DNA from: Closterium sp. Naga37s-1 | Lineage: Eukaryota; Streptophyta; Zygnematophyceae; Desmidiales; Closteriaceae | DNA: 64,000 nt | Direction of reading: 5' to 3' | Assembly (NCBI GenBank): GCA_947471745.1 | Contig: CANJKZ010000091.1 | Location: 248,001-312,000 of the forward strand | In this document: positions 10,637 through 18,884 of the stretch, piece by piece | How positions within the stretch are numbered: position 1 is the first letter of the stretch | Layout: every line of letters starts with the position of its first letter | Made by a program: the position numbers and the translations under genes | Notes under the pieces: generated by a model | Database searches by the model: none | What the model saw: the letters and a program-made list of their open reading frames with translations, nothing else | Told to the model about the DNA's origin: nothing

Positions 10637-11239
10637 TGTTAATACAACCAAGGAATCGTAATGGATAGGATAAAGCTAGCCAAGTGTATGAGGAATGTCA
10701 GAATGTGTTATTGTCTAGTCTGCAGTGGGATACTCTATAGTGAGTACAGCCCAAATTAAGGTTTGCTATATGTATCCTATCTGCTGCTAGTGAAAAGCCC
10801 TCTTTCTGTTTCTAACTTTCTGCTAGTGATTCTGACAAGGAAGACAATAAAGTCTTTGAGTGACCTTGTTATAATAAGTTGAAAAAGAACAAGATAATAA
10901 AGATAGCATTACAAGGGAAATAAATAGCATTCCTAGCTAGCTATGTACTCTGAGGGGTACATTCCCTTATTAACTATTTTGCATTGCTACAGTAACTGCG
11001 ACTGTTGCGATACTCGATAGTTACCATGTTGCAGCATGTAACCTCCGATTACAGTTGCGGGGTGGTCAACAGTCACGACCATTGACTTTCCCGCGATTGT
11101 TGACCTTCGCGTGGCTATTGACCGTCGCGTGCTCTATACGAGCTAACGCGGTACTAGTACAAGTGCGCTGCTTCGTTATGAAGCAGTGCGCTAAGGAGAA
11201 CCTTCGGGAATGTTATCATAACCCTTGGTTATTCCAACA
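10637..11239 (-). repeat. 3' LTR of copia B, interrupted by a solo LTR
   Basis: It aligns with 26275-26711 once the 142-bp solo LTR and its duplicated AGGAA are removed (about 456 bp against 437 bp). Shared blocks include GGATAGGATAAAGCTAGCC, CTGAGGGGTACATTCCC and GCGGTACTAGTACAAGTGCG. Its last five bases, CAACA, were duplicated by the A1 insertion. Confidence 0.88.
10696..10837 (+). mobile_element. Solo LTR (142 bp) of an NA/A-type element, TSD AGGAA
   Basis: It reads TGTCAGAATG...GATTCTGACA and is flanked by AGGAA at 10691-10695 and 10838-10842. The copy of LTR B at 26275 lacks it, so the empty site is visible in this window. It resembles the 180-bp LTR of NA: shared words include GAGTACA(G/A)CCCA, GGTTTGCTATATGTATCCT and TGCTGCTAGTGAAAA. 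A solo LTR forms by recombination between the two LTRs of a full element. Confidence 0.9.
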
Positions 11240-11375
11240 TGTCAGAACATTATATAGCTTATGCTGTTGTGTAGGCTATAGTGGGGTATCCCATAGGGGG
11301 TACAACCCAATTAGGGTTTTCCATATGTACTCACCTCACTCATAGTTCATTCATCCTCGTTCTTCATTCTTCTCA
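11240..11375 (+). repeat. 5' LTR of copia A1 (136 bp)
   Basis: TG...CA ends, identical by eye to 18744-18879, followed at once by the PBS. TATATAG at 11251-11257 is a possible TATA-like element. The very short LTR is typical of all A-family elements here (128-142 bp, NA 180 bp). Confidence 0.95.
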
Positions 11376-11394
11376 TGGTATCGAGCAGGTTCCC
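11376..11394 (+). other. Primer binding site of copia A1 (one base shorter than canonical)
   Basis: TGGTATCGAGCAGGTTCC follows the LTR directly. Compared with TGGTATCAGAGCAGGTCC in A2-1 it lacks one A, so tRNA-Met pairing would have a bulge after seven bases. Confidence 0.75.
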
Positions 11395-11484
11395 TCGTGG
11401 GAACTGTTCCTAGGGCCCACCGTTTTTTTTTTCCTGCCCGGAGCGCACTCTGCCCCTACCCGAGTCGCGCTCCCCTCTCTCTTG

Positions 11485-12220
11485 GCCCCTAGTGGCCCCT
11501 TTAGCCGCCCGTCACGGCCCTTAGACGCCCGCGCGCCGCCCGTCCCGGCCCCTTAGACGCCCGCGCGCCGCCCGTCCCGGCCCCTAGACGCCCGTGCGCC
11601 ACCCGGCCCGGCCCCTAGACGCCCGCGCGCCGCCCGTCCCGGCCCCTAGACGCCCGCGCGCCGCCCGTCCCGGACCCTAGACGCCCGCGCGCCGCCCGTC
11701 CCGGCCCCTAGACGCCCGCGCGCCGCCCGTCCCGGCCCCTAGACGCCCGCGCGCCGCCCGTCCCGGCCCCTAGACGCCCGCGCGCCGCCCGTCCCGGCCC
11801 CTCGACGCCCGCGCGCCGCCCGTCCCGGCCCCTCGACGCCCGCGCGCCGCCCGTCCCGGCCCCTCGCCGCCCGTGAGCCGCCCGTCCCGGCCCCTAGACG
11901 CCCGCGCGCCGCCCGTCCCGGCCCCTAGACGCCCGCGCGCCGCCCGTCCCGGCCCCTCGACGCCCACGCGCCGCCCGTCCCGGCCCCTAGACGCCCGCGC
12001 GCCTCCCGGCCCGACCCCTAGACGCCCGCGCGCCCCCCGTCCCGGCCCCTCGACGCCCGCGCGCCGCCCGTCCCGGCCCCTCGACGCCCGCGCGCCGCCC
12101 GTCCCGGCCCCACGCCGCCCGTGAGCCGCCCGTCCCGGCCGCGCACCGCAGTCCCGGCCCCACGCCGCCCGTGCGCCGCCCGTCCCAGCCGCGCGCCGCC
12201 GTCTCGGTCCCCACGCCGCC
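11485..12220. repeat. 31-bp minisatellite in the A1 leader
   Basis: About twenty copies of a unit like CCTAGACGCCCGCGCGCCGC plus CGTCCCGGCCC repeat every 31 bp (for example at 11585, 11616, 11647 and 11678), with variation toward the end. The period is not a multiple of three, so no conserved peptide is encoded. It lies between the PBS and the gag start. From 12220 to 12480 it grades into Ala/Glu/Pro-type repeats (GCCGAGCCGCCC). Confidence 0.88.
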
Positions 12221-12570
12221 TGTGCCGCTGAGGAGCTGAGCCGCCCGAGCCGCCCGAGCCGCCCGCACCGCCCGAGCAGCCCGAGCCGTGCTGCCCCTCA
12301 GCAGCACAACCGAGCCGCCCGACAGCAGAGCAGCCGAGCCGCCCAGCAGCCGAGCCGCTCAACAGCCGAGCCGCCCAGCAGCCGAGCCGCCCAGCAGCCG
12401 TGCCGCCCAGCAGCGGAGCCGCCGAGCCGCCGAGCCGCCCGGCAGCCGAGCCGCCGAGCCGCCGCGCCGCCCTCCTTCCGGGCCGCCCGACCTGTCCAGT
12501 CTGGTGAGCACAGCGCCCTTTCACTGCACTGCCCTCACCCTACTGTTTGCGCTGCCAGTCGTCTAGGGTC

Positions 12571-13143
12571 ATGGCTACCCCTAGTGTTCTAGTCTTTGAC
12601 GCTGAGGGTCGGGCCATTGACTTTGAGGTCTGGGTGGATGACCTGCAGCTGTTCTTACAGTGCGATAGGGCAGATGGTCTCTCTCTCTTTGACCTCACCT
12701 CTGGCGCCTCCACTGCCCCTGCTGCTGACGCCGACGCCACTGTTCGCTCCCAGTGGGCCACGCGCGACGCTGCTGCACGTCTTGCTGTGCGTCGCCACCT
12801 CCCTACCTCCGAGCGTGCACACTTTAGTCAGTACAAGAGTGCTCAGACCTTGTACGACGCTGTAGTTGCGCGCTACTCCTCCCCTGCCACTGCTGCACTG
12901 AGCCGTCTCATGCTACCGTACCTCTTTCCTGACCTTGCTGCCTTTCCCACAGTCGCTGACCTCATTACGCACCTCCGCACTAGTGACACTCGCTACCGCG
13001 CTGCACTCCCTGCTGACTTCTGCGCCAAGAACCCCCCCCCCATGTACATCACTCTTTACTACATAGTCACTCGCCTTCCTGACTCCCTTTCGCGTAGTCA
13101 GGGACCACTTTCTCTCTGTCTGTCCCACCACTCTCACTGTTGA
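12571..13143 (+). CDS. Copia A1 Gag, N-terminal capsid part
   Basis: The frame starts at ATG 12571 (MATPSVLVFDAEGRAIDF) and contains a copia gag-like region: WVDDLQLFLQ, LYDAVVARYSSPATAALSRL, LMPYLFPDLAAFPTVADL and YYIVTRLPDSLS. Gag would form the cytoplasmic particle that packages element RNA. Near 13090 the expected continuation (VRDHFLS ... LLEKSLL) is in the +1 frame, while this frame ends in TGA at 13141. The remnant at 1-1510 aligns through this point without a break, so one extra base here is the simplest reading; a programmed +1 shift is possible but unproven. The zinc motif is encoded downstream in the pol frame. Confidence 0.85.
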   Translation: MATPSVLVFDAEGRAIDFEVWVDDLQLFLQCDRADGLSLFDLTSGASTAPAADADATVRSQWATRDAAARLAVRRHLPTSERAHFSQYKSAQTLYDAVVARYSSPATAALSRLMLPYLFPDLAAFPTVADLITHLRTSDTRYRAALPADFCAKNPPPMYITLYYIVTRLPDSLSRSQGPLSLCLSHHSHC

Positions 13144-16100
13144 CCTCCTCGAGAAGTCCCTCCTAGCGGCCGAGAAGAGCATAGTCGCTGTAGGGGCCTC
13201 TCGTGGTGACCCGCGCACCCCCATCTTTGAGGGGTGTTCCCCCTCCCCCCTTCTGCCCTCTGTTGCCTCTGCTGCTGCGGCCGACCTCCTTGGTCTTGAG
13301 TCGGTCGGTGTGGCGTCTGCCCCTAGTGGGAGACGCCGCTCTGGCAAGGGCAAGGGGGGCAAGGGCGCTGGAGGAGCGAGCGGGGGCGGTGGAGGTGGAG
13401 GTGGCGGCAGTGGGGGGAGTGGGGGTGGCGGTGGGAGTGGAGGTGGGGGTGGAGGAGTCGGTGGCGGCAGTGGAGGCGGAGGTGTCGGCGGCGGTGGCAG
13501 TGGGAGCGGGGGTGGCGGAGGTGGCGGCGGCGGAGGCGGAGGTGGAGGCGGCGGCAGTAGCGGAGGCGGCGGAGGCGGAGGAGGCGGCGGGGGTGGAGGT
13601 GGTGCTGGTCGCGGGTCTTCGCAGAGGAGTGGCTCCGGTGGTGGCTCGCGCCAGCAGCAGCAGCGTGGTCGTGACACCTTGTCCCCTCAGCAGCTTCGTG
13701 AGTGGTACACTGCGCGTCAGCGAGGTGGGGGTTTTGGTCCGTGCTCCTACGTTTTGCGCACCGGCGACCGTGCGGGTGAGCAGTGTGGGGGTCCCCACCC
13801 CACTCAGCGCTGCTTTGGCCGCCTGACGGACGCGTGGCGTCACCAGTTCCCGGAGGCCTCAGAGATCCCTCGTTGGGGTGACCTGTCCAGGGCGGGTGTT
13901 GCCATCTATGATCTTGACTTTGATGCTATTCTCTCTGCCATGTATGCTGTGTCTATTAGTGATGAGGGTGACTGTTACCGGTGTTTCCCGCCCGATCCGG
14001 GTATTGAGACTGCTGCTCTAGGTCCTGGTGAGGCTGCTGCCCTAGGTGCTTGCGACGCTGCTGCCCTAGGTGCTCGTGTGTCTGCGTCCTCAGGTACTGG
14101 TGAGTCTGCGCTCTCAGGTACTACGTCGGCTTCGGCCTCCCTCACCTTCACCCTTGACTCTGGGGCGTCTCGCTCCTTCTTTAGGGACCGCACCACACTC
14201 ACACCGCTGAGTCGACCGGTTGCAGTGTCTCTGGCTGACCCCTCTGGGGGTCCTGACCTGTCTCGCTTCTCCACAGTCCTCCCGTGTCCGGCGGCTCCCT
14301 CTGGCACCCTGTCTGGTCTCTACCTCCCCTCGTTCTCTACGAACCTGGTGAGTGGTGCTGACCTACAGGATGCGGGTGTACACCAGTTCACTCCTGCGCG
14401 TCAGCAGGTGACGCACTGTACAGAGGCTCGCACAGGCCGACACCTGGCCACGTTTACCCGTCAGCCGGGGTCGAGCCTGTACACACTGACCACTGCGTCT
14501 CCTCCCGTTACTGAGTCTGGTAGAGTCGCTTCGTCGGGTCAGGTGTTTGCTGCTGCGTCCAGGTCTGGTCCTGAGTCTGCCCCCTGTTCTTGTCGTCTCC
14601 TGTCTCACGAGACTCTTCTCTGGCACCACCGTCTTGGTCACCCCTCTCTGCTTCGGCTCAGAGGCATGGCCTCCCGTCTTCTAGTGTCTGGTCTCCCCCG
14701 GTCCCTCCCTCCCCTTCCTCAGGGCCCTGGCCCTACCTGTGTCCCCTGTGTCGAGGGGCGCCAGCGTGCTGCCCCTCACTCCTCCCAGTTTCCTCCGACA
14801 GAGGCCCCGTTGCAGACGCTCCACATGGACGTGTGGGGCCCAGCCCGCGTCCGTGGGCAGGGTCACGAGCGCTACTTCCTGCTCGTTGTTGACGACTACT
14901 CGCGTTACACCGCAGTCTTCCCCTTGCGCGGCAAGGGTGATGTCACTGAGGTGCTGATCGACTGGATCCGCGCAGCTCGTCTCCAGCTCAGGCAGAGCTT
15001 TGGCTCCGACTTTCCTGTTCTGCGTCTGCACTCGGACAGAGGCGGAGAGTTCTCCTCTAGCCTTCTGCGAGCCTACTGTCGTGCACGAGGCATCCGTCAG
15101 ACCTTCACGCTCCCGGACTCTCCGCAGCAAAATGGGATTGCTGAGCGCCGCATTGGCATGGTCATGGACGTCGCTCGTACGTCTATGATGCATGCGGCTG
15201 CCCCCCATTTTCTGTGGCCGTTTGCGGTGAGGTACGCGGCACGTCAGATCAACCTTCACCCCAGGGTCTCCAGGCCGGAGACCTCCCCAGCCTTGCTGTG
15301 GACCGGGAAGGTGGGAGATGCGTCGGCGTTCCGGGTCTGGGGATCTCGGGCGTTTGTCCGCGACTTGTCTGCGGACAAACTGTCCCCTCGTGCTGCTCCT
15401 TGCGTCTTCCTGGGGTTCCCCCCAGACGCGCCTGGGTGGCAGTTCTACCACCCCACCTCTCGCCGTGTTCTGTCCTCTCAGGACGTCACGTTCGACGAGT
15501 CGGTACCCTACTACCGCCTCTTCCCCTACCGCACTCCGTCCCCCCCCCCGCCCCCGCTCTTCCTTGTACCAGGTCCCCCCCCGGTAGACCCCCTCCCCCC
15601 TCAGGGTCCTGCCCCTTCAGGTGTGTCCCAGGTAGACGCAGTCGAGCCTGTCGAGGTCACTGGTGACTCTGGTGCTGCTGGGGGTGCTGAGCCTGGGGGT
15701 GCTGGGCCTGGGGGTGCTGGGCCTGGGGGTGCTGAGCCTGGGGGTGCTGAGTCTGGGGGTGCTGAGTCTGGGGGTGCTGAGCCTGGGGGTGCTGAGCCTG
15801 GGGGTGCTGAGCCTGGGGGTGCTGAGCCTGGGGGTGCTGAGTGTGGGGGTGCTACGCCTGGGGGTGCTTTGCCTGGGGGTGCTGGACCTGGGAGTGCTGC
15901 GCCTGGAGGTCCTCCGCCTCGAGTTTCTACGCGTGCTTTGTCTCGCCGGGAGCCACTCTCTCCACAGGAGCTGCGCGAGTGGTTTGCCCGGCGCTGGAGC
16001 CGTGCTGCTGGTGCTGGAGGTTCGTCGGCTACTGAGGGTGCTGCTGTTGCGGGTCCCGGAGGTGCTCGTACTGGGAGTACTGGAGCTGCTGGGCCTGCGG

Positions 16101-18538
16101 GTTCGACTGGAGCTGGTGCTGCTGAGGGTGTTGGCGCTGAGACTACCACTGGCGGTCCTGCTGGGGGTGCTCCTGGTGTTGCTCGAGGTTCTGGAGCTAC
16201 TGGAGGTGCTGCTGGAGCGGGTGCTCCTGCTGGGGGTACTGGTGCTGTCCCTGCTGATTCTGGCGTAGCTACGCGGCCTCGACCGTACTTCGTTCCACTC
16301 CTGCAGCAGGTTCTTGGTCTTCCGCCCTCTCCTGGTCCTCCTCCTCTCTTGGAGGGTCCACAGCCTGTCCCGTCGCGGTCACTGCTACAGCCTACCTCCC
16401 CTTTGCCTGCTCCTTCTCCCTACACTGGTCCTACTGGAGGTCTTACTGAGCGTCGTGAGCCTGCGTCTCGCCCTGCGTCGCCTGTCCGTGCTGCTCGCGC
16501 TAGTGGTCGTGGTTCGCGTCAGCGTCCTCCTCCTGTCCCTGGCACGCACAGGATGTCTCTGCGTCCGTCTACTGCTCCTCTGCGTGCCCCTTTGCCTTCT
16601 CCTCCTGAGTCCTCTCTTCCTGCTCTTCCCGACCCTGCGTCGGACTCTCTTCGTGCTGCCAGTCCTACTGTCACGCGTCTCCTTGCTACTGTCGTCACTG
16701 ACCCTTCCTTCGAGTCTACTGCTGCGTCTGCCCTAGTTACTGAGCTCGTCGACTTTGCTGCTCGCTGTCGCCTAGACTACGCTGCTAGTCTTGTCGCTGA
16801 GTCTGGGTCTGCCTGTCCTCCGTCAGTCGGGGGTGAGTGTGCCCTTGGCACGGACGTCCTTGAGGACAGGCAGGAGGAGTTCCAGTGTCTGGCAGCTACT
16901 TCACCTCATCTCGTGTCCGTACTGCTTACCCCTGAGGGAGACCCGGATGCACTTGACATCCCGACTCCGCGCTCTTACGCGGAGGCGATAGAGGGTCCCT
17001 ACTCCTCTCAGTGGCAGGCAGCTATGGATGCAGAGATGGCTTCCTGGAAGTCCACAGGCACCTACGTTGACGCTGTCCCCCCTCTTGGGGCTAACATCGT
17101 CAGTGGCATGTGGATCTTCAGGGTGAAGCGGCCGCCGGGTTCTCCGCCTGTCTTCAAGGCACGTTACGTGGCTCGTGGCTTCAGTCAGCGACAGGGAGTT
17201 GACTACTTTCAGACCTTCTCCCCCACCCCGAAGATGACCACTCTTCGGGTGCTGCTACACGTTGCTGCTCACCGTGACTACGAGCTGCACTCTCTCGACT
17301 TCAGCACTGCTTTCTTGCAGGGCAGCCTGCACGAGGAGATCTGGCTGCGCCGCCCACTTGGCTTCACTGGGTCTTTCCCTCCTGGTACCCAGTGGAGTCT
17401 CCGGCGTCCAGTCTACGGTCTCCGCCAGGCGCCACGTGAGTGGCACGACACACTGAGGACTACGCTTGCGGCTCTTGGGTTTGCTCCTTCTACTGCCGAC
17501 CCGTCGCTGTTTCTACGCACCGACACCTCTCTGCCGCCGTTCTACATCCTCGTGTACGTCGACGACTTGGTCTTTGCCACAGCTGACACTGCTGGACTCG
17601 CCCACGTGAAGTCCGAGCTGCAGAAGAGACACACGTGCACAGACCTGGGTGAACTGCGCAGCTACCTTGGCTTGCAGATCACCCGGGACAGAGCACGCCG
17701 CACCATTACCCTGACTCAGTCACACATGGTGCAGCAGGTCCTTCAGCGCTTCGGCTTCACGTACTCCTCCCCTCAGGCCACTCCTCTGCCTACTCGCCAC
17801 TCACTCTCAGCTCTGCCTTCGGATGAGTCAGTAGAGTCGAGTGGCCCGTATCCAGAGCTTGTTGGCTGCCTCATGTACCTGATGACCTGCACACGACCTG
17901 ACCTTGCATACCCTCTTAGCATTCTTGCACGCTATGTTGCTCCTGGGAGACACCGACCAGAGCACATGGCTGCAGCGAAGAGGGTGTTGCGATACTTGTG
18001 CAGTACGTCGGGCATGGGACTAGTGCTTGGAGGGCGGAGTCCAGTGGTCCTCACTGGGCACGCGGACGCTTCTTGGGCTGACGACCAGGCTACGCAGCGG
18101 TCGTCGCAGGGTTACACCTTCAGTCTTGGTTCCGGCTCTGTCTCGTGGCGAGCTACTCGCTCGTCCTCTGTTCTCGGCTCCAGTTGTGAGGCTGAGATCT
18201 ACGCCGGGGCCATGGCTGCACAGGAGCTTCGCTGGCTCACCTACCTGCTGACTGACCTTGGAGAGCCGCCTCGTTCTCCTCCAGTGCTGTACGTAGACAA
18301 CAAGGCCATGCTGGCCTTGTGTCGAGAGCAGCGCTTGGAGCACAGAACGAAGCACATTGCTCTCCGTTACTTTCTTGCTCGTGAGCTGCAGCAGCGTGGT
18401 CAGTTGCGACTTGCGTACGTGGCCTCTCAGGCCAACACTGCTGATGTGTTCACCAAGGCACTTGCGCCTTGTGACCATCAGCGCTTCTGCACTCAGCTGG
18501 GTCTTGTACCTGTCTTGCCTCACTTGCTCTCCTCTTGA
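13094..18538 (+). CDS. Copia A1 Gag C-terminus and Pol polyprotein (protease, integrase, RT, RNase H)
   Basis: One open frame of about 1,800 codons runs to TGA at 18536. In order it has the Gag C-terminus, a Gly tract (about 13370-13610), LSPQQLREWY, an unusual zinc motif C-x13-C-x3-H-x4-C (about 13743-13815), protease (FTLDSGASRSFF, about 14145), HHCC finger (HHRLGHPSLLRL ... CVPCVEGRQ), and an integrase core with DVWGPA, VVDDYSRYT, LHSDRGGEF and SPQQNGIAERRIG (about 14826-15160). A GGAEP-type linker follows (15670-15910), then LSPQELREWF, RT (MWIFRVKRPPGSPP ... YVDDLVFATAD, about 17100-17590) and RNase H (GHADASWADD, SSCEAEIYA, YVDNKAML). It would be cleaved by its own protease. All catalytic motifs look intact. 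The start depends on the frame change near 13090. Confidence 0.92.
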   Translation, partial: VVRDHFLSVCPTTLTVDLLEKSLLAAEKSIVAVGASRGDPRTPIFEGCSPSPLLPSVASAAAADLLGLESVGVASAPSGRRRSGKGKGGKGAGGASGGGGGGGGGSGGSGGGGGSGGGGGGVGGGSGGGGVGGGGSGSGGGGGGGGGGGGGGGGSSGGGGGGGGGGGGGGAGRGSSQRSGSGGGSRQQQQRGRDTLSPQQLREWYTARQRGGGFGPCSYVLRTGDRAGEQCGGPHPTQRCFGRLTDAWRHQFPEASEIPRWGDLSRAGVAIYDLDFDAILSAMYAVSISDEGDCYRCFPPDPGIETAALGPGEAAALGACDAAALGARVSASSGTGESALSGTTSASASLTFTLDSGASRSFFRDRTTLTPLSRPVAVSLADPSGGPDLSRFSTVLPCPAAPSGTLSGLYLPSFSTNLVSGADLQDAGVHQFTPARQQVTHCTEARTGRHLATFTRQPGSSLYTLTTASPPVTESGRVASSGQVFAAASRSGPESAPCSCRLLSHETLLWHHRLGHPSLLRLRGMASRLLVSGLPRSLPPLPQGPGPTCVPCVEGRQRAAPHSSQFPPTEAPLQTLHMDVWGPARVRGQGHERYFLLVVDDYSRYTAVFPLRGKGDVTEVLIDWIRAARLQLRQSFGSDFPVLRLHSDRGGEFSSSLLRAYCRARGIRQTFTLPDSPQQNGIAERRIGMVMDVARTSMMHAAAPHFLWPFAVRYAARQINLHPRVSRPETSPALLWTGKVGDASAFRVWGSRAFVRDLSADKLSPRAAPCVFLGFPPDAPGWQFYHPTSRRVLSSQDVTFDESVPYYRLFPYRTPSPPPPPLFLVPGPPPVDPLPPQGPAPSGVSQVDAVEPVEVTGDSGAAGGAEPGGAGPGGAGPGGAEPGGAESGGAESGGAEPGGAEPGGAEPGGAEPGGAECGGATPGGALPGGAGPGSAAPGGPPPRVSTRALSRREPLSPQELREWFARRWSRAAGAGGSSATEGAAVAGPGGARTGSTGAAGPAGSTGAGAAEGVGAETTTGGPAGGAPGVARGSGATGGAAGAGAPAGGTGAVPADSGVATRPRPYFVPLLQQVLGLPPSPGPPPLLEGPQPVPSRSLLQPTSPLPAPSPYTGPTGGLTERREPASRPASPVRAARASGRGSRQRPPPVPGTHRMSLRPSTAPLRAPLPSPPESSLPALPDPASDSLRAASPTVTRLLATVVTDPSFESTAASALVTELVDFAARCRLDYAASLVAESGSACPPSVGGECALGTDVLEDRQEEFQCLAATSPHLVSVLLTPEGDPDALDIPTPRSYAEAIEGPYSSQWQAAMDAEMASWKSTGTYVDAVPPLGANIVSGMWIFRVKRPPGSPPVFKARYVARGFSQRQGVDYFQTFSPTPKMTTLRVLLHVAAHRDYELHSLDFSTAFLQGSLHEEIWLRRPLGFTGSFPPGTQWSLRRPVYGLRQAPREWHDTLRTTLAALGFAPSTADPSLFLRTDTSLPPFYILVYVDDLVFATADTAGLAHVKSELQKRHTCTDLGELRSYLGLQITRDRARRTITLTQSHMVQQVLQRFGFTYSSPQATPLPTRHSLSALPSDESVESSGPYPELVGCLMYLMTCTRPDLAYPLSILARYVAPGRHRPEHMAAAKRVLRYLCSTSGMGLVLGGRSPVVLTGHADASWADDQATQRSSQGYTFSLGSGSVSWRATRSSSVLGSSCEAEIYAGAMAAQELRWLTYLLTDLGEPPRSPPVLYVDNKAMLALCREQRLEHRTKHIALRYFLARELQQRGQLRLAYVASQANTADVFTKALAPCDHQRFCTQLGLVPVLPHLLSS

Positions 18539-18609
18539 CCTTACTTGTACTGTCACATATATATACCTGCTCTTGCTTGTCTAGCTCTATATATATGTGT
18601 GTACTCCTG

Positions 18610-18743
18610 CATGTGAACTGGCCTTGTGGCCTTGTCGCTGTGCTCGGACTGTGTGGTGACGTTGTGATCCACCCTGAGCTTGCTCTGCTTTGCTTGACTG
18701 GTCTTGTGACCCCTTGTTCTCCCCCACTTTGCCTATGGGGGTG
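18610..18743 (+). promoter_or_regulatory. Conserved 3' segment and polypurine tract hairpin of A1
   Basis: About 135 bp from CTGCATGTGAACTGGCC to the 3' LTR is highly similar in A2-1, A2-2 and A4, although the coding parts of those copies have decayed. Conserved blocks are GTGATCCACCCTGAGCTTGC, TTGACTGGTCTTGTGACC and the hairpin CCCCCA (18721-18726) / TGGGGG (18736-18741), whose 3' arm is the polypurine tract next to the LTR. Confidence 0.75.
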
Positions 18744-18879
18744 TGTCAGAACATTATATAGCTTATGCTGTTGTGTAGGCTATAGTGGGGTATCCCATAG
18801 GGGGTACAACCCAATTAGGGTTTTCCATATGTACTCACCTCACTCATAGTTCATTCATCCTCGTTCTTCATTCTTCTCA
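18744..18879 (+). repeat. 3' LTR of copia A1 (136 bp)
   Basis: Identical by eye to 11240-11375. The target duplication CAACA follows at 18880-18884 and equals the terminal five bases of LTR B. Confidence 0.95.
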
Positions 18880-18884
18880 CAACA

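Larger units (their letters stand above)
11240..18879 (+). mobile_element. Young full-length copia LTR retrotransposon A1
   Basis: The 136-bp LTRs (11240-11375 and 18744-18879) are identical by eye, begin TGTCAGAAC and end TTCTTCTCA, and are flanked by CAACA (11235-11239, 18880-18884). The interior has a PBS, a 31-bp minisatellite leader, gag, and a long frame with zinc motif, protease, integrase, RT and RNase H, then a conserved 3' segment and polypurine tract. The domain order is Ty1/copia. Identical LTRs mean recent transposition. The only coding lesion I see is one frame change between 13080 and 13100. This is the most likely source of activity for the related defective elements here (inference). 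Confidence 0.95.

Noticed and set aside
11485..12220. CRISPR-like array
   Set aside because: The 31-bp units are head-to-tail without unique spacers and lie inside a eukaryotic retrotransposon leader.
12913..13677. Polyproline frame on the minus strand
   Set aside because: It is the complement of the Gly tract in A1 Gag.
18580..18850. A small open frame with HVNWPCG...VIHPELAL...LCLWGC after pol, present in A1, A2-1, A2-2 and A4, as a conserved third protein
   Set aside because: Differences among the four copies fall at all codon positions and include radical changes; the frame runs into the LTR. Conservation is better explained by DNA or RNA function near the polypurine tract.
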